DNA of 32,317 nucleotides, taken from VAZQ01 sp034669045 (GTDB lineage: Bacteria > Pseudomonadota > Alphaproteobacteria > Rhizobiales > Xanthobacteraceae). The DNA is taken from NCBI GenBank assembly GCA_034669045.1, contig JAXDOD010000098.1:1-32317 (forward strand), in the 5' to 3' direction. How positions within the stretch are numbered: position 1 is the stretch's first letter; every line of letters begins with the position of its first letter. The position numbers were made by a program, and so were the translations under genes. The notes beneath the pieces were generated by a model. The model saw only the letters and a program-made list of their open reading frames with translations, did not search any database and had not been told where the DNA came from. This document shows positions 1-9,349 of this stretch, in pieces.

Positions 1-1790
<1,790 letters not shown>

Positions 1791-1833
1791 GAATCAGCGG
1801 GCAATCACGGTCATGGCGCTTTGGTTACAGTCG

Positions 1834-2964
1834 TCACCGCCCCGGCGCAAGGCGCAGAACCCGCCCGGCCGCGTTGTCGGTGACCATCCAGAGCGCGCCA
1901 TCGGGACCCTGCCGCACGTCGCGGATGCGCTCGCGCAGCTCCTGCAGCATGCGCTCCTCCTTGCCGACGGTCTCGCCGCTGACCTCGAGCCGCACCAGTG
2001 CCTGGCCGGCGAGCGCGCCCACGAACAGATTGCCGCGCCAGCCCGCAAACAGATCGCCGGTGTAGAACGCCATGCCGGAGGGCGCGATCGACGGCACCCA
2101 GTATTTGACCGGCTGCTCCATGCCGGCCTTGCGGGTACCGATGCCGATCTTGGAGCCGTTGTAGTCGATGCCCCAGGTGATCACCGGCCAGCCATAGTTC
2201 TTGCCCGCCAGCGGGATGTTGATCTCGTCGCCGCCGCGGGCGCCGTGCTCGTGCTCCCACAGCTTGCCGCTCTGCGGGTGGAGCGTCGCGCCCTGCGAAT
2301 TGCGGTGGCCGTAGCTCCAGATTTCCGGCTTGGCGCCGGCGCGGCCGACGAACGGATTGTCCGGCGGCACCGAGCCGTCCGGCTTGATGCGCACGATCTT
2401 GCCGAGATGGTTGCCGAGGTTCTGCGCCTCGTCGCGAGTGGTGAAATGATCGCCCATGGTCAGGAACAGGTTGCCGTCGCTCGCCTGCACGATGCGGCAG
2501 CCGAAGTGATTGCCGCTCGAGAGCGGGCCTTCCTGATGGAAGATCACCTTGACGTCGTCGAGCCGCGGCGTGCCCTCGTCGACGAGCCTGGCGCGCGCGA
2601 GCGCCGTGCGGCCGCCGCCGGCTGCGGGCTCGGCGAAGCAGAAATAGATCGTGCCGTCCTGCGCGAAGCCGCGGTCGAGGATGATATCGTGCAGCCCGCC
2701 CTGGCCGCGCGCGAACACCGGCGGCACGCCGGCGAGCGCGGGCGAGAGCTTGCCGTCCTTGCCGGCGATGCGCAGGCGTCCCGGGCGCTCCGTGACCAGC
2801 ATGCGGCCGTCGGGGAGGAAGGCGAGGGCCCAGGGATTTTCCAGACCTTTCGCGATGGTCTCGACGGTCAGATTGCCCGCGGACGAGCGCACGGTCTGCT
2901 GCGCCTCCAGCGGCGTGGAGGCGACCGCGAGCAGCAAGGCCGCCCAGGCGGTGGTCCGGTGCAT
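1834..2964 (-). CDS. PQQ-dependent aldose sugar dehydrogenase, YliI/Asd family (copy 1)
   Basis: Periplasmic six-bladed beta-propeller quinoprotein that oxidises the C1 of aldose sugars and passes electrons to quinones or an artificial acceptor. It is 376 residues, typical of the family, with a signal peptide ending near LEAQQ (about residue 22). Family landmarks in order are NPWALAFLPDGRMLVTERPG (44-63), SSGNHFGCR with the presumed catalytic His153, EIWSYGHRN (Arg and Asn of the PQQ site), EHGARGGDEIN, NYGWP, and IRDVRQGPDGALW near the C-terminus. One small change is GHRNSQG where GHRNPQG is usual. The downstream paralogue starts 75 bp upstream on the same strand, and the two are alike through most of their length, so this is a tandem duplication. 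PQQ biosynthesis genes are not in the window. The family call is strong; the real sugar is unknown. Confidence 0.9.
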   Translation of the reverse strand: MHRTTAWAALLLAVASTPLEAQQTVRSSAGNLTVETIAKGLENPWALAFLPDGRMLVTERPGRLRIAGKDGKLSPALAGVPPVFARGQGGLHDIILDRGFAQDGTIYFCFAEPAAGGGRTALARARLVDEGTPRLDDVKVIFHQEGPLSSGNHFGCRIVQASDGNLFLTMGDHFTTRDEAQNLGNHLGKIVRIKPDGSVPPDNPFVGRAGAKPEIWSYGHRNSQGATLHPQSGKLWEHEHGARGGDEINIPLAGKNYGWPVITWGIDYNGSKIGIGTRKAGMEQPVKYWVPSIAPSGMAFYTGDLFAGWRGNLFVGALAGQALVRLEVSGETVGKEERMLQELRERIRDVRQGPDGALWMVTDNAAGRVLRLAPGR

Positions 2965-3039
2965 GGAAACCTCCTCGGATGACGCCAGGATAACCGGCTT
3001 CGCCCGCGGCAGTTCCTTGCGCGCGCCCGGCCGGCCGCG

Positions 3040-4179
3040 CTATTTCGCCGGCACGACGCGCAGGATCCGCCCGGCGGAATTGTCGGTCAGCAGCCAGAGC
3101 GCGCCGTCGGGTCCCTGGCGGACGTCGCGGATGCGATCGAGGTCGCGCAGCAGCCGCTCCTCGGCGCCAAGCGTCTCGCCGTTGACCTCGAGGCGCAGCA
3201 GCATCTTGCGTTCGAGCGAACCGATGATGAGATTTCCGCGCCAGGCGGGAAAAAGGTCACCGTCGTAGAACGTCATGCCGGAGGGCGCGATCGAGGGCGT
3301 CCAGTGCCGCAGCGGCTGCTCCATGCCGTCGCGGTGGGTGCCGGCATGGATCTTGGCGCCGCTGTAATCGGTGCCATAGCCGATCACCGGCCAGCCGTAA
3401 TTGCGCCCCTTCTCGATGATGTTGACCTCGTCGCCGCCACGCGGGCCATGCTCGTGCTGCCATAGCTTGCCGGTCTGCGGGTGGAATAGCAGCCCCTGCG
3501 GGTTGCGGTGGCCATAGCTCCAGATTTCCGGCCGGGCGTCCGGCCGCCCTATGAAGGGGTTGTCGGCGGGGACCGTGCCATCGGCCGCGATGCGGATGAT
3601 CTTGCCGATGTGGTTGGAGAGATTCTGCGCCTCGTCGCGCGGGAAGTAGTGGTCGCCCAGGGTGAGGAAGAGATTGCCGTCGCGCGCCTGGGCGATGCGG
3701 CAGCCGTGGTTGAGGCCGGTCGATACCGGCCCTTGCTGATGAAAGATGACCTGGACGCCCTCGAGGCGGGGAGCCCCTTCATCATCGAGCTGCGCGCGGG
3801 CAAGCGCGACCTCGCCGCCGCGACCCGACGGCTCAGTATAGCAGAAGTAGATGACATGATTGGCGTCGTAGCCGCGGTCGAGCGCCACGTCGGCCAGGCC
3901 GACCTGATCGTAGGCATAGATCTTCGGCAGTCCCGCGACCGGCGGCGACAGCTTGCCGTCCGGGGCGACGATGCGCATGCGTCCCGGGCGTTCGGTGACC
4001 AGGAGCCGGCCTCCCGGCAGGAAGGCAAGCCCCCAGGGGCGTACGAGCCCGGTCGCGAAGGTTTCGACCGTGAGCGCTCCCGCCGACGACGGAAACGTGC
4101 GCGGTGCGCCAGATGCGGCCGCCGTGCTCAAGGGCAGGCCCAGCAGCGCCACGAGGCCTGCGGTGAAAAGAGATTTCAT
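3040..4179 (-). CDS. PQQ-dependent aldose sugar dehydrogenase, YliI/Asd family (copy 2, displaced catalytic His)
   Basis: Second member of the tandem pair, 379 residues when started at MKSLFTAGLVALLG (ATG at 4177-4179), which gives a proper signal peptide with cleavage near AAASG. A longer reading to 4308 only adds an Arg-rich, signal-less stretch, so I reject it. Landmarks match copy 1: RPWGLAFLPGGRLLVTERPG, EIWSYGHRNPQG, EHGPRGGDEVN, NYGWPVIGYG, PSIAPSGMTFY and IRDVRQGPDGALWLLTD. The segment around the active-site base differs. Copy 1 has SSGNHFGCR while this copy has STGLNHGCR of the same length, so Asn157 falls where the His should be and His158 comes one residue later. It may be altered in activity or may use the shifted His. 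The upstream leader (4180-4373) holds a strong hairpin at 4296-4328. Confidence 0.87.
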   Translation of the reverse strand: MKSLFTAGLVALLGLPLSTAAASGAPRTFPSSAGALTVETFATGLVRPWGLAFLPGGRLLVTERPGRMRIVAPDGKLSPPVAGLPKIYAYDQVGLADVALDRGYDANHVIYFCYTEPSGRGGEVALARAQLDDEGAPRLEGVQVIFHQQGPVSTGLNHGCRIAQARDGNLFLTLGDHYFPRDEAQNLSNHIGKIIRIAADGTVPADNPFIGRPDARPEIWSYGHRNPQGLLFHPQTGKLWQHEHGPRGGDEVNIIEKGRNYGWPVIGYGTDYSGAKIHAGTHRDGMEQPLRHWTPSIAPSGMTFYDGDLFPAWRGNLIIGSLERKMLLRLEVNGETLGAEERLLRDLDRIRDVRQGPDGALWLLTDNSAGRILRVVPAK

Positions 4180-4295
4180 TCGGCTCTCGCTGCGACCGAA
4201 GCGGGCTCGGTGCGGACCGCGAGTGTGCCCGCCGGCGCGTTCGATCACAACGGCATATCGGCGAACGCGTTGGCCGGCCCCTTGCGCAAACGCGC

Positions 4296-4328
4296 CACCG
4301 CCGCGCATCGGGGGAATGCGCGGCGGTG
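4296..4328 (-). terminator. Perfect 13-bp stem-loop between the small membrane protein gene and PQQ dehydrogenase copy 2
   Basis: Arms CACCGCCGCGCAT (4296-4308) and ATGCGCGGCGGTG (4316-4328) pair perfectly around a 7-nt loop. It lies 45 bp past the stop of the minus-strand gene ending at 4374 and about 117 bp before the next start at 4179. Read on the minus strand it is followed by GCGCGTTTGCG, which has only a short T run. It could be a terminator of that gene or a structured leader of the downstream gene. Confidence 0.5.
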
Positions 4329-4373
4329 ACGGTACGCGACATCGCCTGAAAACTGAAAAGCTCCTGCGCCCGC

Positions 4374-4649
4374 TCAGTCGCGGCGGACGCCATCCTCGGC
4401 CATGACGGCGGTGAGCCCGCCCATCGCAGCGAACAGCAGGCCGACCAGCAGCGCGATGGCGAAGGGTGCGGCGTCGGCGTCGGCGCGCACGCCGAGCACG
4501 TCGGCGCGGGCGATCCCGATCGACACCGCCATGACGGCGACCAGCGTCGAGAGCGCGAGGCCCACGGTCGCGAACAGCTCGACCGGCCGCGAGCGGATCA
4601 GCGATTGCGAGGCCTCGTGTTCGAGCGCCGCCCCGGTTGGCTTGGACAT
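4374..4649 (-). CDS. Small two-helix membrane protein, hypothetical
   Basis: 91-residue protein not assigned to a named family. The start chosen is MSKPTGAALEHEA (ATG at 4647-4649) because GGGAGA lies about 8 nt upstream on the minus strand; a longer reading to 4685 has no such site. The N-terminal 25 or so residues are soluble and charged. Two hydrophobic segments follow: ELFATVGLALSTLVAVMAVS (about 28-47) and FAIALLVGLLFAAMGGLTAV (about 64-83), joined by a short Asp/Ala-rich loop. The C-terminus is charged (EDGVRRD). The layout predicts an inner-membrane hairpin. The gene is divergent from the binding-protein gene at 4977 across a 327-bp gap with several inverted repeats. Function unknown. 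Confidence 0.65.
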   Translation of the reverse strand: MSKPTGAALEHEASQSLIRSRPVELFATVGLALSTLVAVMAVSIGIARADVLGVRADADAAPFAIALLVGLLFAAMGGLTAVMAEDGVRRD

Positions 4650-4669
4650 TGTGGTCTCCCGCGAATCAG

Positions 4670-4686
4670 TTTGTCTGCTGGACAAA
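4670..4686. promoter_or_regulatory. 17-bp inverted repeat, candidate operator
   Basis: TTTGTC, five bases, then GACAAA: a perfect 6-bp dyad 20 bp upstream of the minus-strand start at 4649. Its place and symmetry suit a dimeric repressor or activator site for the small membrane protein gene. The binding protein is unknown. Confidence 0.35.
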
Positions 4687-4765
4687 AGATTGCGTCGGAT
4701 ACCGACCGCGGTTCGACCGGACTTGGGCGAAGTCGTTGGGGAATGAGGGCCATTTTGTGAATTGG

Positions 4766-4782
4766 GTTAAGGAAGAGTTAAC
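4766..4782. promoter_or_regulatory. 17-bp inverted repeat GTTAA-N7-TTAAC
   Basis: A perfect 5-bp dyad with the same overall 17-bp length as the dyad at 4670-4686, set in the AT-rich centre of the divergent region. Possible operator; no direct evidence beyond symmetry and place. Confidence 0.3.
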
Positions 4783-4861
4783 GCAAGCGCCACGACGGCG
4801 ATTTGTCGGCCACTATGGCGCCGCGGCAACAGCCGGAACTTATGCCGCAAACATGCGGTGT

Positions 4862-4890
4862 TTGGGAGGCGCCGGACGACGTGCTAAACT
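4862..4890 (+). promoter_or_regulatory. Possible housekeeping promoter of the TTT binding-protein gene
   Basis: TTGGGA (4862-4867) and TAAACT (4885-4890) are separated by 17 bases, matching four of six positions in each sigma-70 box. The expected start, near 4897, falls in the first arm of the 9-bp dyad 4891-4927, so that dyad could be an operator or a 5' leader hairpin. Weak consensus, so only a suggestion. Confidence 0.3.
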
Positions 4891-4976
4891 GCGGGACCGA
4901 CAGATCGAATGAGTTTCGCGGTCCCGCCGCCGACGCGGCGCTTCCGGCGAAACGCGAAAAGAGATGACGGCAACCG

Positions 4977-5948
4977 ATGAAAGCAAGCTGCGGTGTTGGT
5001 GTGGCCTTGTGCGTGCTGCTGGCGGCCGGCGGTGCGGCGGCGCAGACGAATTATCCGGACAAGCCGATTCGCATCTATGTCGGGTTTCCGCTCGGCGGTC
5101 CGCCCGATATCGCGGCGCGGGCACTGGCGGAAAAATTCTCCGAGACCTGGCGCATATCCGTCGTGATCGAGAACGTGACCGGCAGCGGCGGCAATCTTGC
5201 CATCGAGCGCGCCGTCAAGTCTGCGCCGGACGGCTACAACCTGGTGATGGCGAGCAACGCGATCGTGATCAATCCGGGCCTCTACGAGCGGCTTCCATAC
5301 GACCCGGTTCACGACCTGGCGCCGATCTCGCTCGCGGTCTTCACGCCCTGCATCCTGGTCGTCAACAACGAGGTGCCGGCGCGCAGCGTGGCGGAGCTGG
5401 TCGCGATGGCGCGCGCGCAGCCGGGCAAGCTCAGCTTCGGGCATGCCGGCGTCGGGACGCCGGCGCACCTTGCCGGCGAGCTGTTCAAGGCGCGCGCCGG
5501 CGTCGACATCGAGCCGGTCTCCTACCGCGGCATGCCGGTGGTGCTGCCGGATTTGCTGGCAGGGCGCCTCACCATGATCTTTCCAAACGTCTCGGTGGTG
5601 CTGCCGTTGCTGCGCGAGGGCAAGGCGCGCGCGCTCGCGATCACCTCGCCGAACCGCTTTGCGGCGTTGCCCGATCTGCCGACCATGCACGAGCAGGGCT
5701 TTCCCGGCTTCGAGGCGGCCGCCTGGTTCGGCCTGATGGCGCCGGCGGGCACGCCGCCTGCGGTCATCGACACGCTGCACCGCGAGACGGTGCGGGTGCT
5801 CGCGCTCGCCGACGTCCGCAGGCGCCTGGACCAGCTCGGCCTGGAGGTGATCGCCAACACGCCTGCGGAATTCGCCGGCGTGATCCAGGCGGAGACGCCG
5901 CAGTGGGCGAAAGTGATCAAGGACGCCGGCATCAAGGCGAGCGACTGA
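4977..5948 (+). CDS. TTT-family (Bug) periplasmic substrate-binding protein, orphan 1
   Basis: 323-residue extracytoplasmic receptor of the tripartite tricarboxylate transporter family, which captures small carboxylates and hands them to TctA/TctB membrane subunits. A Sec signal peptide is clear (MKASCGVGVALCVLLAAGG, cleavage near AAAQ at about 22). The family signature reads VGFPLGGPPDIAARALAE (residues about 39-56), followed by RAVKSAPDGYNLVMAS, DPVHDLAPISL, GHAGVGTPAHLAGELF and APAGTPPAVIDTLHRE, all in usual order. The start is the ATG with AAAAGAGA about 15 nt before it; an earlier ATG at 4964 is in another frame. No tctA or tctB adjoins, so it may borrow the transporter at 22857-24836 or one elsewhere. 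It ends 5 bp before the stop of the convergent GST gene. Ligand unknown. Confidence 0.92.
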   Translation: MKASCGVGVALCVLLAAGGAAAQTNYPDKPIRIYVGFPLGGPPDIAARALAEKFSETWRISVVIENVTGSGGNLAIERAVKSAPDGYNLVMASNAIVINPGLYERLPYDPVHDLAPISLAVFTPCILVVNNEVPARSVAELVAMARAQPGKLSFGHAGVGTPAHLAGELFKARAGVDIEPVSYRGMPVVLPDLLAGRLTMIFPNVSVVLPLLREGKARALAITSPNRFAALPDLPTMHEQGFPGFEAAAWFGLMAPAGTPPAVIDTLHRETVRVLALADVRRRLDQLGLEVIANTPAEFAGVIQAETPQWAKVIKDAGIKASD

Positions 5949-5953
5949 GCCGC

Positions 5954-6586
5954 TCACTCCGCCGCGGCCGCCGCGGCCGGCTGCTCGTCCATGGTCACGA
6001 AGCCGGGCTCCGCCTCGACGCGGTCGAGCCAGGCACGGATATAGGGGAACGTCGAAAGGTCGAAGTCGCACTGGTGCGCCAGGTGCGTATAGGCGTAGAG
6101 CGCGATGTCGGCGATGGTGTAGCGGTCGGCCGCGAAATAGCGGTGACCCTTGAGGTGGTTCTCCATGACGCGGAGCGAGCGGTAACCCTCCTCCATCCAG
6201 TCCTCGAGCGCGTGCTGCTGCAATTCGCGTCCGCCGCGCACCAGACCGAGCCAGAAATACGCGGCGCCGAGATTGGGCTCGAGGCTGTGCTGCTCGAAGA
6301 ACATCCATTGCAGCGCCTCGGCGCGGTCGATGCGGTCCTCGGGGGCGAACGCGCTGCCGCCGGCGACGTACCAGAGGATGGCGTTCGATTCGGCGATGAA
6401 GCGGCCGGGCGCGACTTCGAGCAGCGGCACTTGGCCGCTTGGGTTCTTGGCCAGGAAATCGGGCGTGTGGCTTTCGCCTTTGAGGATGTCGATCTCTTCG
6501 AGCCGATACGGCAAGTCGAGCTGGGCGAGGGCGAGCCTCACCTTGTAGCTGTTGCCCGATTTTTGCATCGAATAGAGCGTATACAT
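5954..6586 (-). CDS. Glutathione S-transferase family protein
   Basis: Cytosolic GST-fold protein of 210 residues. Started at MYTLYSMQKSGNSYKVRLAL (ATG at 6584-6586), it has the usual family length; an extension to 6640 adds an Arg-rich leader with no fold. The N-terminal thioredoxin-like domain (1-80) includes SGNSYKVRLALAQL, KNPSGQVPLLEV with the cis-Pro, and the glutathione gamma-Glu contact ESNAI. The C-terminal helical domain contains the N-capping motif region YTIADIALYAYTHLA. The C-terminus ends in an alanine run. Likely detoxification or a related glutathione-dependent reaction; the substrate cannot be told. It converges on the binding-protein gene to its left with only 5 bp between stops. 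Confidence 0.88.
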   Translation of the reverse strand: MYTLYSMQKSGNSYKVRLALAQLDLPYRLEEIDILKGESHTPDFLAKNPSGQVPLLEVAPGRFIAESNAILWYVAGGSAFAPEDRIDRAEALQWMFFEQHSLEPNLGAAYFWLGLVRGGRELQQHALEDWMEEGYRSLRVMENHLKGHRYFAADRYTIADIALYAYTHLAHQCDFDLSTFPYIRAWLDRVEAEPGFVTMDEQPAAAAAAE

Positions 6587-6650
6587 GACCCGTGCCCGAA
6601 GCGTTGGTCGGCCCATGCGGGTCTTAGATGCCCGCTGCAATGGCTATGTG

Positions 6651-6722
6651 ACATGGACAGTCTGAATGTCCTGTTTGACATGGACCTCTCTCACAAGGAC
6701 CTCTTTCACAAGGACCTGGGCG
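6651..6722. repeat. Short tandem repeat, ACA(T/A)GGACCT units with 15-bp period
   Basis: Three 15-bp units start at 6678, 6693 and 6708 (ACATGGACCTCTCTC, ACAAGGACCTCTTTC, ACAAGGACCTGGGCG). An ACATGGAC copy lies 27 bp upstream at 6651. A 10-bp palindrome TGTCATGACA follows at about 6725. The block sits just upstream of the GST gene start (6586) and downstream of the PAP2 gene. It can also be read as part of a 45-codon ORF (6653-6790) whose repeats spell xxDLx pentapeptides, but that ORF has no ribosome binding site. Confidence 0.5.
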
Positions 6723-6812
6723 ATGTCATGACAGGACGCAGCCGCACCGCCCCGCAGCATAGGCGAAGTCGCGTGCGGCCGCGACCGTAAATCGTCACCG
6801 CAGCAGAAATTG

Positions 6813-7775
6813 CTACTCGCCGCCGGCCAGTTGGGCAGTCTTACCAGCGGGCGCGGGCAGGAGGGAATGCTTGACCGCCGCGCGCGCCGCCATCCTTCGC
6901 GCCGCCAGCAGCACGAGCACGGCGACGGCGATGCCGGCGAACACGTCGACGAAATAATGCGAGCCGTCGATCGGGGTGGCGGCCAGCATGACCGTGTTCA
7001 CGCCCAGGACCCCCCAGCGCAGGTAGGCGACCGGCCACAGCGTGGCGGCGAGTATCACCGCCAGGGCCGCATGCAGGCTCGGAAATGTGATGATGCCCTC
7101 GGAACCGACCGCGACCAGCGCGCGGAAACTGCCGTCGCGCAGGCCATAGAAGACCGGCCAGCTCGTGTTCACCGCCGGCGTCACATGGGGCGAATCCGCC
7201 GCCGTGAGTCCGTAATAGGGCCATACGCCGGCCGCCGGCAGCACGGCCGAGATCGCGATGGTCGCAAGCGCGGCCAGGATGAAGGCCAGCGTATAGATGC
7301 GCACCTCGACCAGCCGCCCGGTAAAGGCGAGGCAGAGCACCGCGATGGTCATCTGCAGCGTGAGGCTGAGATAGATCAGGCGCAGCGGCTTGTAGAGCGC
7401 CGGCGAGCTGTTCAGCCCGTCGAGCAGCGCCTTCCAGTCGAGCCCGAGCGCGCGGTCCATCAGGTCGAAGGCATGGTCCTGCAGCGGCAGGTTGGCGCTG
7501 GCCGCAAGGTAGGAGAGGGGGGCCCCGACGGCCGCGAAGGCGACCACCTGTGCGGTGCTCTCGAGCCCGGACGCCAGCCGCGCGTCTTCGCGCCAGCGTC
7601 GGTAGAACCAGGCCGCACCGACCATGGCGAGGCACGCCCCGAGCGGTGCCGCGAAGGCCGGCCATTCGATATGGAAGCGGCTGAGAAGCGGCGCCGCCAG
7701 CACGATCGCGGCCACGATCGCCACGAGCGTCCAGATCAGGTGGTCGAGCCGGCGTAAAACCGCGGTCTCGGGCAT
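6813..7775 (-). CDS. PAP2-superfamily membrane phosphatase (inositolphosphotransferase Aur1/Ipt1-like)
   Basis: Integral membrane protein of 320 residues with about seven hydrophobic segments, beginning at LIWTLVAIVAAIVLAAPLL. The PAP2 catalytic parts are in the last third. FPSLHAALAV carries His235, and PIDGSHYFVDVFAG carries His273 and Asp277, the histidine nucleophile and its partner in this family. The spacing and the Gly-Ser before His fit the PAP2_3 (inositolphosphotransferase-type) subgroup more than bacterial PgpB. It probably removes or transfers a phosphate-containing head group of a lipid on the outer face of the inner membrane. The start is the ATG at 7773-7775. It is divergent from the aminotransferase gene across 207 bp. 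Substrate unknown. Confidence 0.85.
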   Translation of the reverse strand: MPETAVLRRLDHLIWTLVAIVAAIVLAAPLLSRFHIEWPAFAAPLGACLAMVGAAWFYRRWREDARLASGLESTAQVVAFAAVGAPLSYLAASANLPLQDHAFDLMDRALGLDWKALLDGLNSSPALYKPLRLIYLSLTLQMTIAVLCLAFTGRLVEVRIYTLAFILAALATIAISAVLPAAGVWPYYGLTAADSPHVTPAVNTSWPVFYGLRDGSFRALVAVGSEGIITFPSLHAALAVILAATLWPVAYLRWGVLGVNTVMLAATPIDGSHYFVDVFAGIAVAVLVLLAARRMAARAAVKHSLLPAPAGKTAQLAGGE

Positions 7776-7982
7776 GGGTCCCGCACCTCCGCAACCGAGC
7801 TAGCACGCCGGAATTGCCCGGGAGTTAACCGGCCGGCAACCAGCCCGCGCGAGCCTGCGCCGGATGAGCGGCCGCCGATGACGGAAAATTCAGCGGACGG
7901 CGCGGGCCGGCCCTTGCCGCGCCGGGGCTGCGGCTTTAGGAGGTTTCCGGCCGCCGTGAATGTGCGGGCTCTGGAGTGTCCG

Positions 7983-9188
7983 ATGGCCTTCCTCGCCGAG
8001 CAGCTCAAGCGCATCAAGCCGTCGGCCACGATCGCGGTGACCGACAAGGCGCGCGCGCTCAAGGCGGCCGGGCGCGACGTGATCGGTCTCGGCGCCGGCG
8101 AGCCGGACTTCGACACGCCCGACAACATCAAGGAAGCCGCCATCAAGGCGATCCGCGACGGCAAGACCTCGAAATATACCGCCGTCGACGGCATGGCCGA
8201 GCTCAAGGCGGCGGTGGCGCGCAAGTTCAAGCGCGAGAACGAGCTCGACTACAAGCCGAGCCAGATCATCGTGGGAACCGGCGGCAAGCAGGTGCTCTAC
8301 AACGCGCTGGTGGCGACCATGAACCCGGGCGACGAGGTGATCATCCCGGCGCCCTATTGGGTGAGCTATCCGGACATGGTGTGCCTGGCGGGCGGCGAGC
8401 CGGTCGCGGTCACCACGCGGATGGAGGACGGCTTCAAGATGAAGCCCGAGGCGCTCGAGCGCGCCATCACGCCGCGCACCAAGTGGATCATCTTCAACTC
8501 GCCGTCGAACCCCACCGGCGCCGCCTATGACCGCTCCGAGCTCAAGGCGGTCACCGACGTGCTGGTGCGCCATCCGCATGTCTGGGTGATGGCGGACGAC
8601 ATGTACGAGCATCTCGTCTACGACGACTTCGAGTTCTTCTCGCCGGCGCAACTCGAGCCGCGGCTCTACGAGCGCACGCTGACCGTGAACGGCGTGTCGA
8701 AGGCCTATTGCATGACCGGCTGGCGCATCGGCTATGCGGGCGGGCCCGAGCCGCTGATCAAGGCGATGGCGATGATCCAGTCGCAGTCGACATCCAACCC
8801 GACGGCGGTTGCGCAATGGGCCGCGCTCGAGGCGCTCGACGGGCCGCAGGACTTCATCGCCAGGCACAACAAGATCTTCAAGGAGCGGCGCGACCTCTGC
8901 GTGTCGATGCTCAACCAGGCGAACGGCCTTAAATGCCCCAAGCCGGACGGCGCGTTCTACGTCTATCCGTCGTGCGCGGGGACGATGGGGCGCACGACTC
9001 CGACCGGCAAGACGCTGGCGACCGACGAGGACTTCGTGGTCGAGCTCCTGGAGTCCGAGGGCGTGGCGGTGGTGCAGGGCACGCCGTTCGGCGTCGGCCC
9101 GGCGTTTCGCATTTCCTACGCGACCAAGACCGAAGATCTGGAAGAAGCCTGCCGCCGCATCCAGCGCTTCTGCGGGAATTTGAAGTAA
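7983..9188 (+). CDS. aspC: Pyridoxal phosphate-dependent aminotransferase, aspartate aminotransferase type
   Basis: Cytosolic class I aminotransferase of 401 residues that swaps amino groups between aspartate (or a related amino acid) and 2-oxoglutarate. It begins at MAFLAEQLKRIKPSATIAV, the usual N-terminus of the alphaproteobacterial subgroup I-gamma/Ib enzymes; the longer ORF from 7878 adds a Pro/Arg-rich leader and is rejected. Visible motifs are GAGEPDFDTP, YTAVDGMAELK, GGKQVLYNA, PAPYWVSYPDM, FNSPSNPTGA, MADDMYEHLVYD and SKAYCMTGWRIGYAGG with the PLP-binding Lys240; RISYAT holds the substrate carboxylate Arg. A cysteine in SKAYCMTG replaces the common alanine. Some relatives also transaminate prephenate. 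It stands alone, with no biosynthetic neighbours. Confidence 0.93.
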   Translation: MAFLAEQLKRIKPSATIAVTDKARALKAAGRDVIGLGAGEPDFDTPDNIKEAAIKAIRDGKTSKYTAVDGMAELKAAVARKFKRENELDYKPSQIIVGTGGKQVLYNALVATMNPGDEVIIPAPYWVSYPDMVCLAGGEPVAVTTRMEDGFKMKPEALERAITPRTKWIIFNSPSNPTGAAYDRSELKAVTDVLVRHPHVWVMADDMYEHLVYDDFEFFSPAQLEPRLYERTLTVNGVSKAYCMTGWRIGYAGGPEPLIKAMAMIQSQSTSNPTAVAQWAALEALDGPQDFIARHNKIFKERRDLCVSMLNQANGLKCPKPDGAFYVYPSCAGTMGRTTPTGKTLATDEDFVVELLESEGVAVVQGTPFGVGPAFRISYATKTEDLEEACRRIQRFCGNLK

Positions 9189-9237
9189 CTCCGGCTAGGC
9201 ACCCCGCAGCCGCATAGGCGTTACGTCAACGTGCGTT

Positions 9238-9292
9238 TCCCGGGCGCAGTGCAACACCCAGCGAAGCGGAGCGACGCGCTGCAGACCCGGGA
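9238..9292. repeat. REP-like palindromic element
   Basis: TCCCGGG (9238-9244) and CCCGGGA (9286-9292) bound a GC-rich interior with partly complementary GCAGTGC and GCGCTGC segments and a GAAGCGGAGCG core. From memory, elements of this look, with CCCGGG ends and a CGCAGCG-rich centre, are common between genes in Bradyrhizobium-like genomes. It lies 50 bp after the aminotransferase stop, between convergent genes, where such elements usually sit. Copy number was not tested. Confidence 0.45.
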
Positions 9293-9349
9293 TCGCTGCG
9301 GACCTGATTTTATGACACCGGATGCGCAAGGTAGATGCGCAGCCGCGGA

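Larger units (their letters stand above)
4650..4976. other. Divergent intergenic region with four inverted repeats
   Basis: This 327-bp gap separates the minus-strand small membrane protein from the plus-strand TTT binding protein. No gene is seen in it. It contains TTTGTC-N5-GACAAA (4670-4686), GTTAA-N7-TTAAC (4766-4782), CCGCA-N4-TGCGG (4845-4858) and a 9-bp perfect repeat GCGGGACCG/CGGTCCCGC (4891-4899 and 4919-4927, 19-nt loop). The stretch 4740-4790 is also more AT-rich than its surroundings. Both genes are probably controlled from here; no regulator is encoded next to it. Confidence 0.5.

Noticed and set aside
3040..4308. 422-codon version of PQQ dehydrogenase copy 2
   Set aside because: The extra 43 residues are Arg-rich, cover a hairpin and would place the signal peptide inside the protein.
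4845..4858. CCGCA-AACA-TGCGG as a terminator
   Set aside because: Short stem without a T run and far from any upstream gene end; listed only within the divergent region.
4964..6790. 608-codon plus-strand ORF across the binding protein and GST genes
   Set aside because: It is a low-complexity shadow frame; both real genes have recognisable products in other frames.
6653..6790. 45-codon ORF with xxDLx repeats as a real pentapeptide protein
   Set aside because: No ribosome binding site, an Arg/Pro-rich tail and only three repeats; kept only as a DNA repeat.
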